NCBI GenBank assembly: GCA_948144175.1
Contig: CANXME010000298.1
Location: 444,001 to 508,000 of the forward strand
Source of the DNA: Closterium sp. NIES-65
Lineage: Eukaryota > Streptophyta > Zygnematophyceae > Desmidiales > Closteriaceae
Length of the DNA stretch: 64,000 nt
Reading direction: 5' to 3'
This document shows positions 11,741 to 21,293 of the stretch, one piece after another (within the stretch, counting starts at the first letter, position 1; each line of letters begins with the position of its first letter). The position numbers and the translations under genes are program-made. The notes under the pieces were generated by a model, which ran no database searches, was not told the DNA's origin, and was given only the letters and a program-made list of their open reading frames with translations.

Positions 11741-11866
11741 TGATAAGAAACGAGGAATGAATGCATTGAGCAGAATGAGAAGTACAAGTAGTAAACCCTA
11801 AAGTGTTGTACCCCATATGAACTGCCCCACTACAACCCACACAGACTATAGCATATATGCCTGACA
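11741..11866 (-). repeat. 5' LTR of N1
   Basis: 126 bp, TG...CA; partner of 5581-5706. Preceded on the plus strand by the complement of the tRNA primer site. Confidence 0.88.
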
Positions 11867-11871
11867 ACGAC

Positions 11872-12727
11872 ACCTACCACTCCGGCAGATCGATGTGAAG
11901 AATGCGTTCCTGTACGCGTTAGTGGACGACGTGATCTACGTGGAACAGCCACACACTTACGGCGACGGAGACCCACATGTCTGTCTGCCACGCAAGTCCC
12001 TCTATGGGATCAAACAGGCACCAAGACTCTGGCAGTAGTACCTGCACAACATACTGCTTGAAATCGGGTTCAAGCAGCTGACTCACGATCCTCGAATGTA
12101 TCGCCGCGATATCTGCGGCGAATACATCCTCCTCATGGTCTACGTCGACGACCTTCTCTACACAGGCTCAAGCAATGAACTGCTCAAGCAATTTGAGAGA
12201 AGCCTCGCAGGGCGCGTCAACATCATTTGCAATCATGACGTGAAGCAGTTTCTCGGACTCAACATCACCTACTCGCTAGAAGCCATTCAAATCTCCGCAG
12301 CAAAGTATGCGGAGGAGCTTAGCAAGCACTTCAACATTGTGCCTGCACCACTCTCCACCCCTTACCGCACTCCACGACCCAACCACAAGCCTGATAACAA
12401 AACCCTGTCCCCTGCTGGGCTTCACACTTACCAGCAGCAGTTGGGATGCCTGCTTTTTGCATCCGTTACCTGTAGGCCCAACCTTTCCTACATTGCGAGC
12501 CAGTTGGCTCAGTATTCACGCAAACCAACGGTTGAGAATCTCTCAGATCTTCAGCGAGCCCTTCAATTCTTGACCTCCACGCCCAATGTCGGGCTCAGTT
12601 ACTCCACCATCCCAACCACATCCTTCAGTCTCGTCGGCTACGTGGATGCCGATCACGCCGCTGACCCTGACAATCGACGGTCCAGGACAGGGTTCCTCTT
12701 CCGCCTCGACCCCAGCGGCCCATCTCC
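11872..12727 (+). pseudogene. Copia A RT core and RNase H, truncated
   Basis: Resumes the RT of A after N1: QIDVKNAFLYA, SLYGIKQAPRLWQ, then an in-frame TAG at 12036 where D has CAG (Gln). The catalytic box VYVDDLLY is intact at about 12139-12160, followed by QFLGLNI, C-R-P-N-L-SY and the RNase H start Y-V-D-A-D-HAAD near 12640. The reading stops at 12727 where similarity to A ends and sequence of element C begins. RNase H is therefore incomplete. Confidence 0.75.
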
Positions 12728-13564
12728 AAAATGAAGGTCATGTGGCTACTCCCTTTCCCTCTGGGTCAAGTGTGTGAAGAGGCCAGAGGAGGAGAGCGTT
12801 GGAGAAGAGGAGAGGCGCCGTTTTCACTCGTTGGTGGGCAGCCTCATGTATGCGGCGGTAAACACCCGACCGGACGTCGTGTTTGCTACCGGGTAGCTGG
12901 CTAGGGTTGTGCAATGCCCTAATGAGGAGCACGTAGCAAATGGAATGAGGGTGGCCAAGTATCTTGGCCAAACACCGATCGTTGGGCTGCAATACTCGGC
13001 GGCGGCACAAAGGCGCCAAAAAGGCGCGGATGGTGTTGAACCCGGGCGTTTGTTCCTCACCGCCTACTCGGATGCTTCATATGCATCAGAACCAGAGGGC
13101 ATGACAAGTGTGGGAGGCTTCATATGTTGTGTTGGTGGAGGCCCAACTGCTTGGGAGAGCAAGAAGCAGGTTGAGCAAGCTTTGAGCTCGGTGGAGTCCG
13201 AGTACATGGCACTCTTCCGTACCGTACGGGAGATTGTGTGGCAGCGGCGTTTGTTGGCTGAATTGGGGGAGGAGCAGCAAGGACCTACCCCACTTTACTG
13301 TGACAGTCAGGGTGTCATTGCTCTTGCTAAGAACCCTGTGTTGCATGGACTTACAAAGCACATGAGGGTGAAGTGGCATTGGACGAGGAGCATGGTGACT
13401 GCGCGTGAAGTTGAGTTGCGGTATGTGAAGACCATGGGGCAGCCGGCTGACATGATGACTAAGAGGCTGGTGGAGCAGCAGCATTGGAAGTGTTGCAAGC
13501 TGGCTGGGATGGCTTTGAACTGAGAGAGCAAAATATCCTACGGCCAACAATCCGAGGGGGAGTT
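12727..13564 (+). pseudogene. Copia C, 3' fragment (RT end and RNase H), extra upstream copy
   Basis: Near-identical to 25802-26641. Encodes the end of RT and RNase H: Y-S-D-A-S-YASEPEGM, S-V-E-S-E-YMALF, Y-C-D-S-QGVIALAKNP and the HMRVKWHW patch, with acidic residues D, E and D at the RNase H positions. Shares with the downstream copy an in-frame TAG (12894-12896) before LARVVQCPNEEH. Ends at TGA 13521, then a polypurine tract CGAGGGGGAGT abuts the LTR. Its left boundary is a sharp junction with A without a TSD. Confidence 0.85.
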
Positions 13565-14447
13565 TGTTGGTGCAACCCGACGGCGATCGGGCTCGACTCC
13601 TCGTCGTCTGCACGACGCTTGTTCCGGCGTTTGCCCGCGGGTTCGCGGGTAATATTTCCGTCGTCGGGACGAATTGAAGCGTTGGCGTTGTCACCGTTCT
13701 CGCCGTTAATGTTAGAACATTATAGCTTATGTTGTTGTGTAGGCTATAGTGGGGTATCCCATAGGGGGTACAACCCAATTAGGGTTTCCTATATGTACTC
13801 ACTTCATTCATAGTTGATACATTCACGTTCTCCTTTTCACATGGAATCAGAGCAGGTCCCCTCCTAGGGCGAACGTTCGGCGTGTCGCATGTGTGTGCAG
13901 AAGACCCATCAAGAACTCAAGGATGAGTTTGTGATGAAGAGCCCGAGCCTTGGTGTCAAGCCTCAAGTGATTTCGAAGCTCGCCAAAAGGGTGCACCTCA
14001 AGATATTGAAGATATTTATATTACTTTGTGTAGTGTAACATTTCACTTGGCGTAGGCCCTAGTGAAGGGTAGTTTCGAGACCCTTCGTGGTTGGGGACCG
14101 TATGGAACTGTTCCACATCATTGTACCTCGGCTCTTGGGGTTTGTATGAGCTGGGAGTCATTCCCAACTCGTAACTCTTCCTAACTCTTCCTATCTTGTG
14201 TTCTAAGACTATGTTGCTGCCATAGTGTCGTTCGTTCAAACCAACGTTGTGTCGTTAGTTCTTAATGAAAGCGTGCGATTTAAATTGCCTATTGTAGGCA
14301 ACGTTGAGGCGCTCCAGATCTGAGTTGAATGAAGTCATTTGGAGTTGTGAGCAGATTGCTTTGAACGTTTGAAGCCGCTGTGCAGAAATCCGACTGTGCA
14401 CTCTATCTTTCGTTTTTGGCACATTGGAGCCTACTGTGACTATAACA
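13565..14447 (+). repeat. LTR of Copia C (shared by tandem copies)
   Basis: Begins TGTTGGTGCAACCC directly after the polypurine tract of the upstream fragment and ends ATAACA just before AG and the primer site TGGTATCAGAGCC (14450-14462). At 883 bp it is much longer than the other LTRs because about 160 bp (13710-13869) is an inserted fragment of a different LTR. The stretch 13870-14036 matches the partial 3' LTR at 26891-27036. Confidence 0.8.
13710..13869 (+). repeat. Foreign short LTR plus primer site, inserted in the C LTR
   Basis: TGTTAGAACA...TTTTCACA (13710-13841, 132 bp) followed by TGGAATCAGAGCAGGTCCCC, a one-mismatch initiator-Met primer site. Carries the GTGGGGTA/GGGGGTAC core and AGGGTTT of the other short LTRs and is closest to the F LTR. 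The rest of that element is absent and no TSD was found, so it is an LTR-PBS remnant rather than a clean solo LTR. Confidence 0.75.
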
Positions 14448-14481
14448 AGTGGTATCAGAGCCCCTTGGAGCAGTTTCGACA

Positions 14482-16194
14482 ATGGCTGGACCTGAGAAAA
14501 GGGGTGGCAGAGGTGCTGGTGGCAGTGGAGAAGCCCAAGCTCAAGGCCAACTCCGTGACTCAGCCATGGCGCCCGTGCAACTAAGTGTTGGCCCATCTAG
14601 GGATGAGCCTAGGGTGTTTGGCTTTGACAAGTTCAACGGTGACAACTTCGCTGAGTGGTCCTTCAGAATGGAGAACGTGTTTGATCACTATGACCTGCTG
14701 GAGGTGATGGAAGGAACGGAGAAGCGCCCCGAGAACGACCCGGAGAAGAGCCCGTGGGTGCGGAAGAGCGCACAAGGCTACCTCCTACTAGGGCAAGCGT
14801 TGGGGAGCAGCCAGATCCATCACATCAAGCCATTCCAGCGTGAACCAGAGAAGGGACCAAAGGCATGGGCTGCTCTCAAGGGTGTACACGATCCTACAAC
14901 AGCGGCGGTAGCTGTGGTGTTGGAACGGCAAATGGCGACGCTACGAATTGAAGAGGATGAAGCGGTTGAAGAAGGGGTGCAGAAATTCTTCGACTTGTTG
15001 ACTCGGCTTGAGGGAGCTGATTTGAACTATAGTGAGCTCCAAAAGAATACCAAGTTGCTGGCCCTACTCCCTGAGTCATGGTCCTCGCTCATCATCAACC
15101 TGAATCGCGACTTGCCCCGCCTCTCGCTTGAAGACGTGAAGCGAGCTATCCTTCAAGAGGATTTCCGCCGCCGTGAGTTGGCGAGTGCTGATGGCGCAGG
15201 GGCAGCGAGCATCAGCCATGGATATGGTCGTGGAAGAGGCAGAGGACGAGGGGGAGGAAGGTTTGGTGGCAGCAACTTCAGTGGAGGCCGCGGGAGTGGC
15301 AGCGACGGCAAGAGCTACGGTCGCGGTCGCGACCAATTTGACGGTGAATGTCACTATTGCCACAAGACCGGGCACATGTGGCGTGATGGCTTCAAACTCC
15401 CTGAAGAATGGACCCTTGCTCAAGGCCAGGAGGGTAGAGGAGCAGGAGGAGGGAGAGGAAGAGGCCGTGGAGGCCGTGGCGGTCGCGGTGGCGGAGCTGC
15501 AAACATGAAGAGCGGAGACAACGACAAGGACCCGAGCGACGATCGGTACCCGGGTCTATTCTACTTCGTGTCGACGCAAGTACCAGCTTGTCCAGAGAAG
15601 GATGAAGGCTTTGAGGAGCCAGCAGCTGTGGGGAAGGTGACCCTACACCTCCTGGACTATTGGGTGATCGATAGTGGCGCTACCTATAGCATGACACCTC
15701 GCCCGGACTTGCTCACCGAACTCGAACCGTCACCGGTGAAGCATGTCACATCGGCTTTGGGGCAGCGAGCGGAGGTGAAAGGCATGGGCAAGGCCATGTT
15801 CAAGGGTGCTGATGGGAAGATGGTGGGCCTCAAGAATGTGCTTTGGGTGCCCAACCTTGCTGCGAACCTGATCTCCGTGCGGCGGTTGGCAAAGGCCGGC
15901 ATGGACACGAACTCGAAGGGAGCCAAGACCTACACCGCAAGGCTTGGCGATCGAATTCTTTGGGACCTTCATGAGGACACGGATGTCTATAACGAGATGT
16001 GGCAAATCCCAATGGTCCCTACGCCTAAGGAGAGGCAAGTGGCAGCAAGCATCAGCACCAAGGATGGAGCGGTTGGTAGCGACGATGGCACGAACGGTCG
16101 CGCTAAGGAGAATGAGCTCAAGAAGAGCAAACCTGGAGGGACCAGCAAGTTCAGTGAACCTAAGGAGAGTAGTGCAGCAACCAAGGAGCAGTAA
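14482..16194 (+). pseudogene. Copia C gag-protease
   Basis: I place the start at the in-frame ATG 14482 (MAGPEKRG); an earlier ATG at 14449 overlaps the primer site. The capsid-like region (VFGFDKFNGDNF-EWSFRMENV) is followed by arginine/glycine-rich stretches flanking a zinc knuckle that reads CHYCHKTGHMWRDG: the fourth ligand Cys is Gly, so it is a three-ligand, probably broken knuckle. The protease site VIDSGATYSM near 15665 is intact, as is the N-L-AANLIS tail. TAA at 16192 ends the frame, but the same frame stays open beyond it through MGHVALPIL to the G insertion. Confidence 0.8.
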
Positions 16195-16381
16195 AAGGGT
16201 AAGGAGAACTCTGAGGCAGCAGCGAAGGAGGACTACGGAGAGAGTATGTGGGGCGCTATTGCGAGCGCGGCATTCTCCAATCCAACTACGGCTACGGGGG
16301 AGTGTGATTGGCTCACCTTGCATCGGCGCATGGGGCATGTGGCCCTGCCCATCTTGCAGCAGCTAGTGAAGAATGAGATGG
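16195..16381 (+). pseudogene. Copia C gag-pre-integrase fragment
   Basis: Same frame as gag-protease after the TAA. Carries LTLHRRMGHVALPILQQ, the first half of the HHCC zinc-binding unit of copia integrase. Cut at 16381 by G; the second half (C-P-T-C-MQAK) lies at 23790-23815. Confidence 0.75.
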
Positions 16382-16515
16382 TGTCAAACATTATATATAT
16401 GTTGTGTTAGTTTAGGCTACAGTGGGTTAGCCTATAGGGGGTACACAATTCTAGGGTTAGGTACTTGTATTGTTTTCACTGTTAGTTCATTCATTCCTGT
16501 GAAGTGATTCCAACA
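16382..16515 (+). repeat. 5' LTR of G
   Basis: 134 bp, TGTCAAACAT...ATTCCAACA. Contains the CAGTGGGTTAGCCTATAG core, GGGGGTACA and CTAGGGTTAGG. Same family as the LTR of element I at 61607-61738. Confidence 0.92.
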
Positions 16516-17422
16516 TGGTATAGAGCAGGTCCTTCCTAGGACCGAAATTTTCTAAGGGCCCACCACTACGTAACTACCTACCTACCTACCTATCTGTGCC
16601 CTAGGGCGCCTTGGCGTGTCACGCCCCTAGAGGCCCCGTTTCAGGCCCCTTCGGCCCCACGCTAGCCCCTCTGAGGCCCCGTCGGCCCCGCGCTAACCCC
16701 ATTCAGGCCCCGATCGGCCCCGCGCTAGCCCCGTTACAGGCCCACTCGGCCCCGTTTCAGGCCCCGTCGGCCCCGCGCTAACCCCGTTTCAGGCCCCATC
16801 GGCCCCGTTTCAGGCCCCGTCGGCCCCGCGCTAGCCCCGTTCAGGCCTCGTCGGCCCCTTGCTAGCCCCGTTCAGGCCCCGTCGGCCCTATTCTAGCCCC
16901 GTTACGGCCCCGTTCGGCCCCGCGCTAGCTCCGTTCAGGCCCCGTCGGCCCCGTTTCAGGCCCAGTCGGCCCCGTTTCAGGCCCCGTCGGCCCCGTTTCC
17001 GGCCCCGTTGGCCCCACGCTAGCCCCTTTCAGGCCCCGTCGGCCTCGTGCTAGCCCCGTTCAGGCCCCGTCTGCCCCGCGCTAGCCCCGTTCAGGCCCCG
17101 ATCGGCCCCGCGCTCGCCCCTCTAGGGCCCCAACCGGCCCCGTGCCGACCTCGCCAACCCGTGCCCACCACCTAGAGGCCCTGGACGACCCGTTCCCGCC
17201 GCTCCTAGAGGCCCCGTGCGGCCCATTCCCGCCGCAGCCCGTGACCGCACCGAGCCGAACCGCGCGACCCGAGCCGCGCGACCCGAGCCGCGCGCCCCGA
17301 GCCAAGCCGTGCAACCTAGCCAAACCGCGCGACCCGACCTGAACCGAGCCGCGCCGCCCTGCCCTCACTGGTTCGTCCTACCTGCTTCTCCTACTGCTAC
17401 TGCTGCTATTTCTGCTGTTCCT
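16516..17422 (+). repeat. G primer site and GC-rich 5' leader
   Basis: PBS at 16516. From about 16620 to 17130 are some two dozen imperfect 20-28-bp units built on CAGGCCCCGTCGGCCCCG and CGCTAGCCCCGTT. A GAGCCGCGCGACCC block at 17250-17350 follows. No gene recognised; the open frame that runs through its end is upstream extension of gag. Confidence 0.75.
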
Positions 17423-19558
17423 ATGGCTAGCCCACAGGTTCTCGTGTTCAATACTGAGGGCTGCCCAGTGAAGTTTGACACCTGGCTCGATGACGTGCAC
17501 CTCTACCTACAGCTCACAGCAAAGGATGACATCTCACTGTACGATCACGCCCTAGGCCATATCACTGCCCCTACTGCTACTGCTGACAGCACTACTCGCT
17601 CACAGTGGCAGACTCGTGATGCCCACGCTCGCTTCGCTATTCGCAACTCTCTGCCGATAGACGAACGCGAGCACTTTGGTCAGCACAAGACTGCACAGGC
17701 ACTATACACAGCTTTAGTTGCTCGCTACTCCTCACCTACCTCTGCCGCACTAGGCCGTCTCTCCCTCCCCTACCTGTTTCCCGGCCTGGCCTCCTTTCAC
17801 ACAGTCGCTGACCTCATCACGCATCTCCGTACTAGTGAGGCCCGCTTCCGTGCCGCCATGCCTACTGAGTTCCTTACCACGCACCCCCCTCCACTCAGGC
17901 TCACTCTCTACCACCTAGTCACCCACCTCCCTGACACACTGCGTGCTGTCAGGGACCACTTCCTAGCTCGTTGCCCCACTGAGCTCACCATTGCCCTCCT
18001 CGAGAAAGAGCTACTTGCAGCTGAGACTAGCATAGTCACTGTAGGTGCCTCTCGTGGCGACCCCCGTACCCCGTTCTTTGAGGGGTGTTCTCCTTCCCCC
18101 CTTCTTCCCTCTGTCGCCTCTGCTGCTGCTGTCGACCTTCTCGGTGCTGAGAAGGTCGGCGCTGCGTCTGCCTCGAGCGGGCGCCGCAGCGGCAAGGGCA
18201 AAGAAGGCAAGGGTGGTGGCGGTGACGGCGGGGGAGGCGGCAGTGGGGGCGGTGGAGGCAGTGGGGGTGGTGGCTCGGCTGGAGGGGCGAGTGGTAGCGG
18301 TGGGGGTGGTGGCGGCAGCGGCGGGGGAGGTGGTAGGAGTGGAGGCGGCGGTTGGGGTGGCGGTGGACGAGGCGGCGGCAGGGGTTGGGGTGGTCGAGGA
18401 GGTGGCAGCGGTGGTGGTGGCCGTGGAGGCGCTGGCGGTGGCCAGGGCCAGCTGCACACTCCTTCGCCCCATGAGGTCCTTGAGTGGTACTCTCAGCACA
18501 AGGGTGGGGGTGGTCTTAACTGCACGTACGTCATTCGCACTGGTCAGGAGTGTGGACGACCACACGCCACACAGCGCTGCTTTGCTCGTCTCGACGACGC
18601 TTGGCGTGTTCAGTTCCCTCAAGCCACTGAGCTGCCCCGCTGGATTGATCTCCTGAAGAAGGGGATTGATGTCAATGCTCTAGACTTTGATGCTATTCTA
18701 TCTGCCATGTATGTGATGTCTACTAGTGGAGAGGGTGCTGAGTACTTGTGTGTGCCGCCCGACCCGGGCATTAGGGTCAGTGCGTTTGCCGCTCCAGGTA
18801 CTCACGTGTCGGCTACCCCAGGTGCTGGTGAGGCTGCTGCTCTAGGTGCTCGTGTGTCTCCCCCCCTTGGTACTGCGTCGACTACCGCACTGCACACCTT
18901 CAAACTGGACTCAGGTGCTTCTCGCTGCTTCTTTCGTGACCGCACTGCCCTTGAGCCGCTTGCTCGGCCAGTTGCTGTCTCCCTTGCTGACCCCTCTGGG
19001 GGTCCGGTCATTGCGACCTCTTCCACTGTCCTTCCCTGCCCTGCGGTCCCGTCGGGCACACTGTCAGGTCTCCACCTCGCCTCGTTCTCTACGAACTTGG
19101 TGGTACGATGTGCGCTCCAGGACGGGGGTGTCCACCAGTTCAACCCTGCCTATGAGCGCGTGACACACTGTACGTGTGCTCGTACGGGCCGTCACTTGGC
19201 TACCTTCACTCGGCAGCCGGGGTCGGACCTGTACACACTGACTACTGAGTCCCCTCAGGTTGCTGCGTCTGCGTCCGCGTCCGCGTCAGGTCAGCTGTCC
19301 GCCCCCTGCTCGTGCCACTCTTTGGCACACGAGACTGTCCTATGGCACAACCGCCTTGGCCACCCGTCTGTGCAGCGGCATCGTGCCATGCATTCACGGT
19401 ACCTTGTCTCTGGCCTGCCCAGGGTCCTTCCTGCCCTCCCACCCTCGCCTGCTCCTACCTGTCTCCCCTGTGTCGAGGGACGGCAGCGCGCCGCTCCTCA
19501 CTCCTCCTCGTTTCCCCCGACGACTGCTCCCTTGCAGACGCTCCACATGGACGTGTGA
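17423..19558 (+). pseudogene. G gag-protease and start of integrase
   Basis: Start taken at ATG 17423 (MASPQVLVFNTEGC), aligning with MATPSVL starts of N1, F and H; the open frame begins earlier at 17216. Order: capsid-like domain (residues 1-210 of this start), a glycine-rich stretch with GGGGS-type repeats (about 18210-18450), a Cys/His cluster C-x9-C-x3-H-x4-C (CTYVIRTGQE-CGRPHATQRC, near 18520-18580), protease site KLDSGASRCFF near 18905, and gag-pre-integrase LWHNRLGHPS with C-LPC-VEG. Frame ends at TGA 19556, where relatives have Trp (DVWGPAR). Products would be the particle shell, nucleic-acid binding region and processing protease. Confidence 0.85.
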
Positions 19559-20290
19559 GGCCCAGCCCGCGTCCGTGGTCAGGGTCAGGAGAGGTACTTC
19601 CTGATAGTTGTTGACGACTACTCGCGCTACACCTCGGTCTTCCCCTTGCGCACCAAGGGTGAGGTCCCTGATGTATTGATCCCTTGGATTCGCAGAGCCC
19701 GTCTCCAGCTCAGCGAGCGTTTTCACTCGGACTTTCCTGTCCTACGCTTGCACTCTGACAGAGGTGGTGAGTTCTCCTCCGACCTCTTGGCAGCCTACTG
19801 TGCTGAGCACGGCATTGAGCAGTCGTTCACGCTTCCGGCCTCTCCACAGCAGAATGGGGTTGCAGAGTGCCGCATTGGCCTGGTCATGGAGGTCGCTCAT
19901 ACCTCCTTGAACCATGCGGCTGCCCCCCACTTTCTGTGGCCGTTTGCAGTCCGGTACGCTACACATCAGCTCAACCTCTGGCCCCGTGTCTCCTTGTAAG
20001 AGACCTCGCCCACGCTGCTGTGGACGGGGGAGGTTGGCGACGCGTCGCGTTTCCGGGTCTGGGGGTCTCGAGCTTTTGTCCGGGATACGTCTGTAGACAA
20101 GCTCTCCTCCCGTGCTGTTCCTTGTGTCTTCCTCGGCTTTGTCCCGGACGCGTCTGGTTGGCAGTTTTACCACGCCACCTCGCGCCGAGTCTTGCCCTCC
20201 CAGGACGTCACTTTTGACGAGTCCGTCCCCTACTACCGCCTCTTCCCCTACCGCACTGCCCCGCTCCCCCCCCCCGCCTCTCTTCCTCGC
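19559..20290 (+). pseudogene. G integrase core
   Basis: Same frame 2 as gag. Landmarks: YFLIVVDDYSRYTS, LHSDRGGEFSS (second catalytic Asp), QQNGVAECRIG (catalytic Glu). The first Asp lies just before the TGA at 19556. A TAA at 19997 follows RVSL, then the frame continues through WGSRAFVRD, SGWQFYHATSRRVL and DVTFDESVPYYRLF. Ends near the C10 tract where the reading frame shifts. Confidence 0.8.
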
Positions 20291-21170
20291 GTCAGGTGCT
20301 GCCGTTGCACACCCTCTCCCCCCTCAGGGTGCCGCTCCTTCAGGTGTGTCTCAGGTAGACCCAGTTGAGCCTGTTGAGGTAGCTGTCGACTCTCGTCCTA
20401 CTAGGGGTGCTGAGACTGGGGGTGCTGATCCTGGGGGTGTGGAGCCTGGGGGTGTGGAGCCTGGAGGTGTGGAGCCTGGGGGTGTGGAGCGTGGGGGTGT
20501 GGAGCCTAGGGGTGCTGAGCCTGGGGGTGTGGAGCCTCGTGGTGCTGAGCCGCAGAGTCTGGAGTCTGGGGGTTCTGGGTCTGGAGGTACTGAGCCTGGG
20601 AGTCCTACACCTGGAGGAGCCCTCTCCTCGGAGCAGTTGCGTACGTGGGACTTAGAGTACTGCACCCTCCGGAGGGGTTCCGCTCGTGCCGGACGTACTG
20701 CCGGGACTGGTGCTAGTGCTTCTTCTCCCGTTAGGGAGCTCCCCTCCCGCGAGCGGATCCGTGAGTAGTACGAGCGGTGCTGCACTCTTCGGAGTGGCGT
20801 GCCACGTGTTACGGACCCCGCTGCTGTTCGCGCTGCTTCTAGTGCTGAGGACCCGGGCGTTGGAGCTGCTGCTGGTGCTGAGGACCCGGGTGTTGGAGCT
20901 GCCGCTCATGCTGCGGACCAGGGCGTTGGAGCTACTGCTGGTGCTGCGGACCCGGGCGTTGGAGCTGCTGCTCGTGCTGAGGACCCGGGCGTTGGAGCTG
21001 CCGCTGGAGCTGCGGACCCGGGCGTTGGAGCTGCTGGTGGTGCTGCGTAACCTCGTGCGGGTGTCCCTGCTGGCTCTGGTGTCGCTGCACGGTCTTGGCC
21101 GTACTTTGTTCCGCTCCTTCAGCAGGTTCTTGGTCAGCTCCCTCCTCCTTGTCCTCCTCCCTCCTTAGCG
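20291..21170 (+). repeat. G integrase-RT linker with two tandem coding repeats
   Basis: 20400-20620: 15-bp units (GGGGTGTGGAGCCTG theme) encoding Gly-Gly-Val-Glu-Pro runs. 20830-21050: about six 42-bp units encoding Val-Gly-Ala-rich 14-mers in one frame (AEDPGVGAAAGA theme). A stop TAG at 20767 lies between them. The linker is the least conserved part of these polyproteins. Confidence 0.7.
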
Positions 21171-21293
21171 TGTCCTCCGTCTGTCCAGCTGCAGTCGCCG
21201 TTACCGTCTGCCTCCTCTCTCCCTGGTCCTGCTCCTTACACTGGTCCGACTGGAGGTCTTACTGAGCGTCGTGAGCCTGAGTCTCGTCCTGCG

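Larger units (their letters stand above)
5581..11866 (-). mobile_element. Copia element N1, nested in A
   Basis: 6,286 bp on the minus strand with 126-bp LTRs (5581-5706 and 11741-11866). TSD is ATGAC (5576-5580) against ACGAC (11867-11871), one mismatch. The LTRs differ at about 8 positions by eye. PBS reads TGGTATCGAGCAGGTTCCC on the minus strand (11722-11740), one base short of the usual initiator-Met site. The polypurine tract next to the 3' LTR reads ATGGGGGTG. Order from 11740 down: GC-rich leader, gag, integrase, variable linker, RT, RNase H. Gag C-terminus and protease are deleted and the RT catalytic box reads YVND, so the copy is dead. Confidence 0.88.
1..12727 (+). mobile_element. 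Copia element A (decayed, interrupted by two nested LTR elements)
   Basis: Ty1/copia order is visible on the plus strand: gag with zinc knuckle, protease, integrase, RT, RNase H. The element runs off the left edge and ends abruptly inside RNase H near 12727, where sequence of element C begins. Once the miniature element (984-2496) and N1 (5581-11866) are mentally removed with one TSD each, all coding blocks lie in one reading frame (frame 3). That frame is broken by in-frame stops at about 3231, 4143, 4383, 4827, 5076, 5211, 5454 and 12036 and by no frameshift I could find. Neither LTR is in view. The protein relates most closely to element D in this window. Confidence 0.85.

Noticed and set aside
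20260..20290. Programmed frameshift at the C10 tract between integrase and RT of G
   Set aside because: F and H do not show a matching conserved tract and frame relation, so a slippage mutation is the simpler reading.
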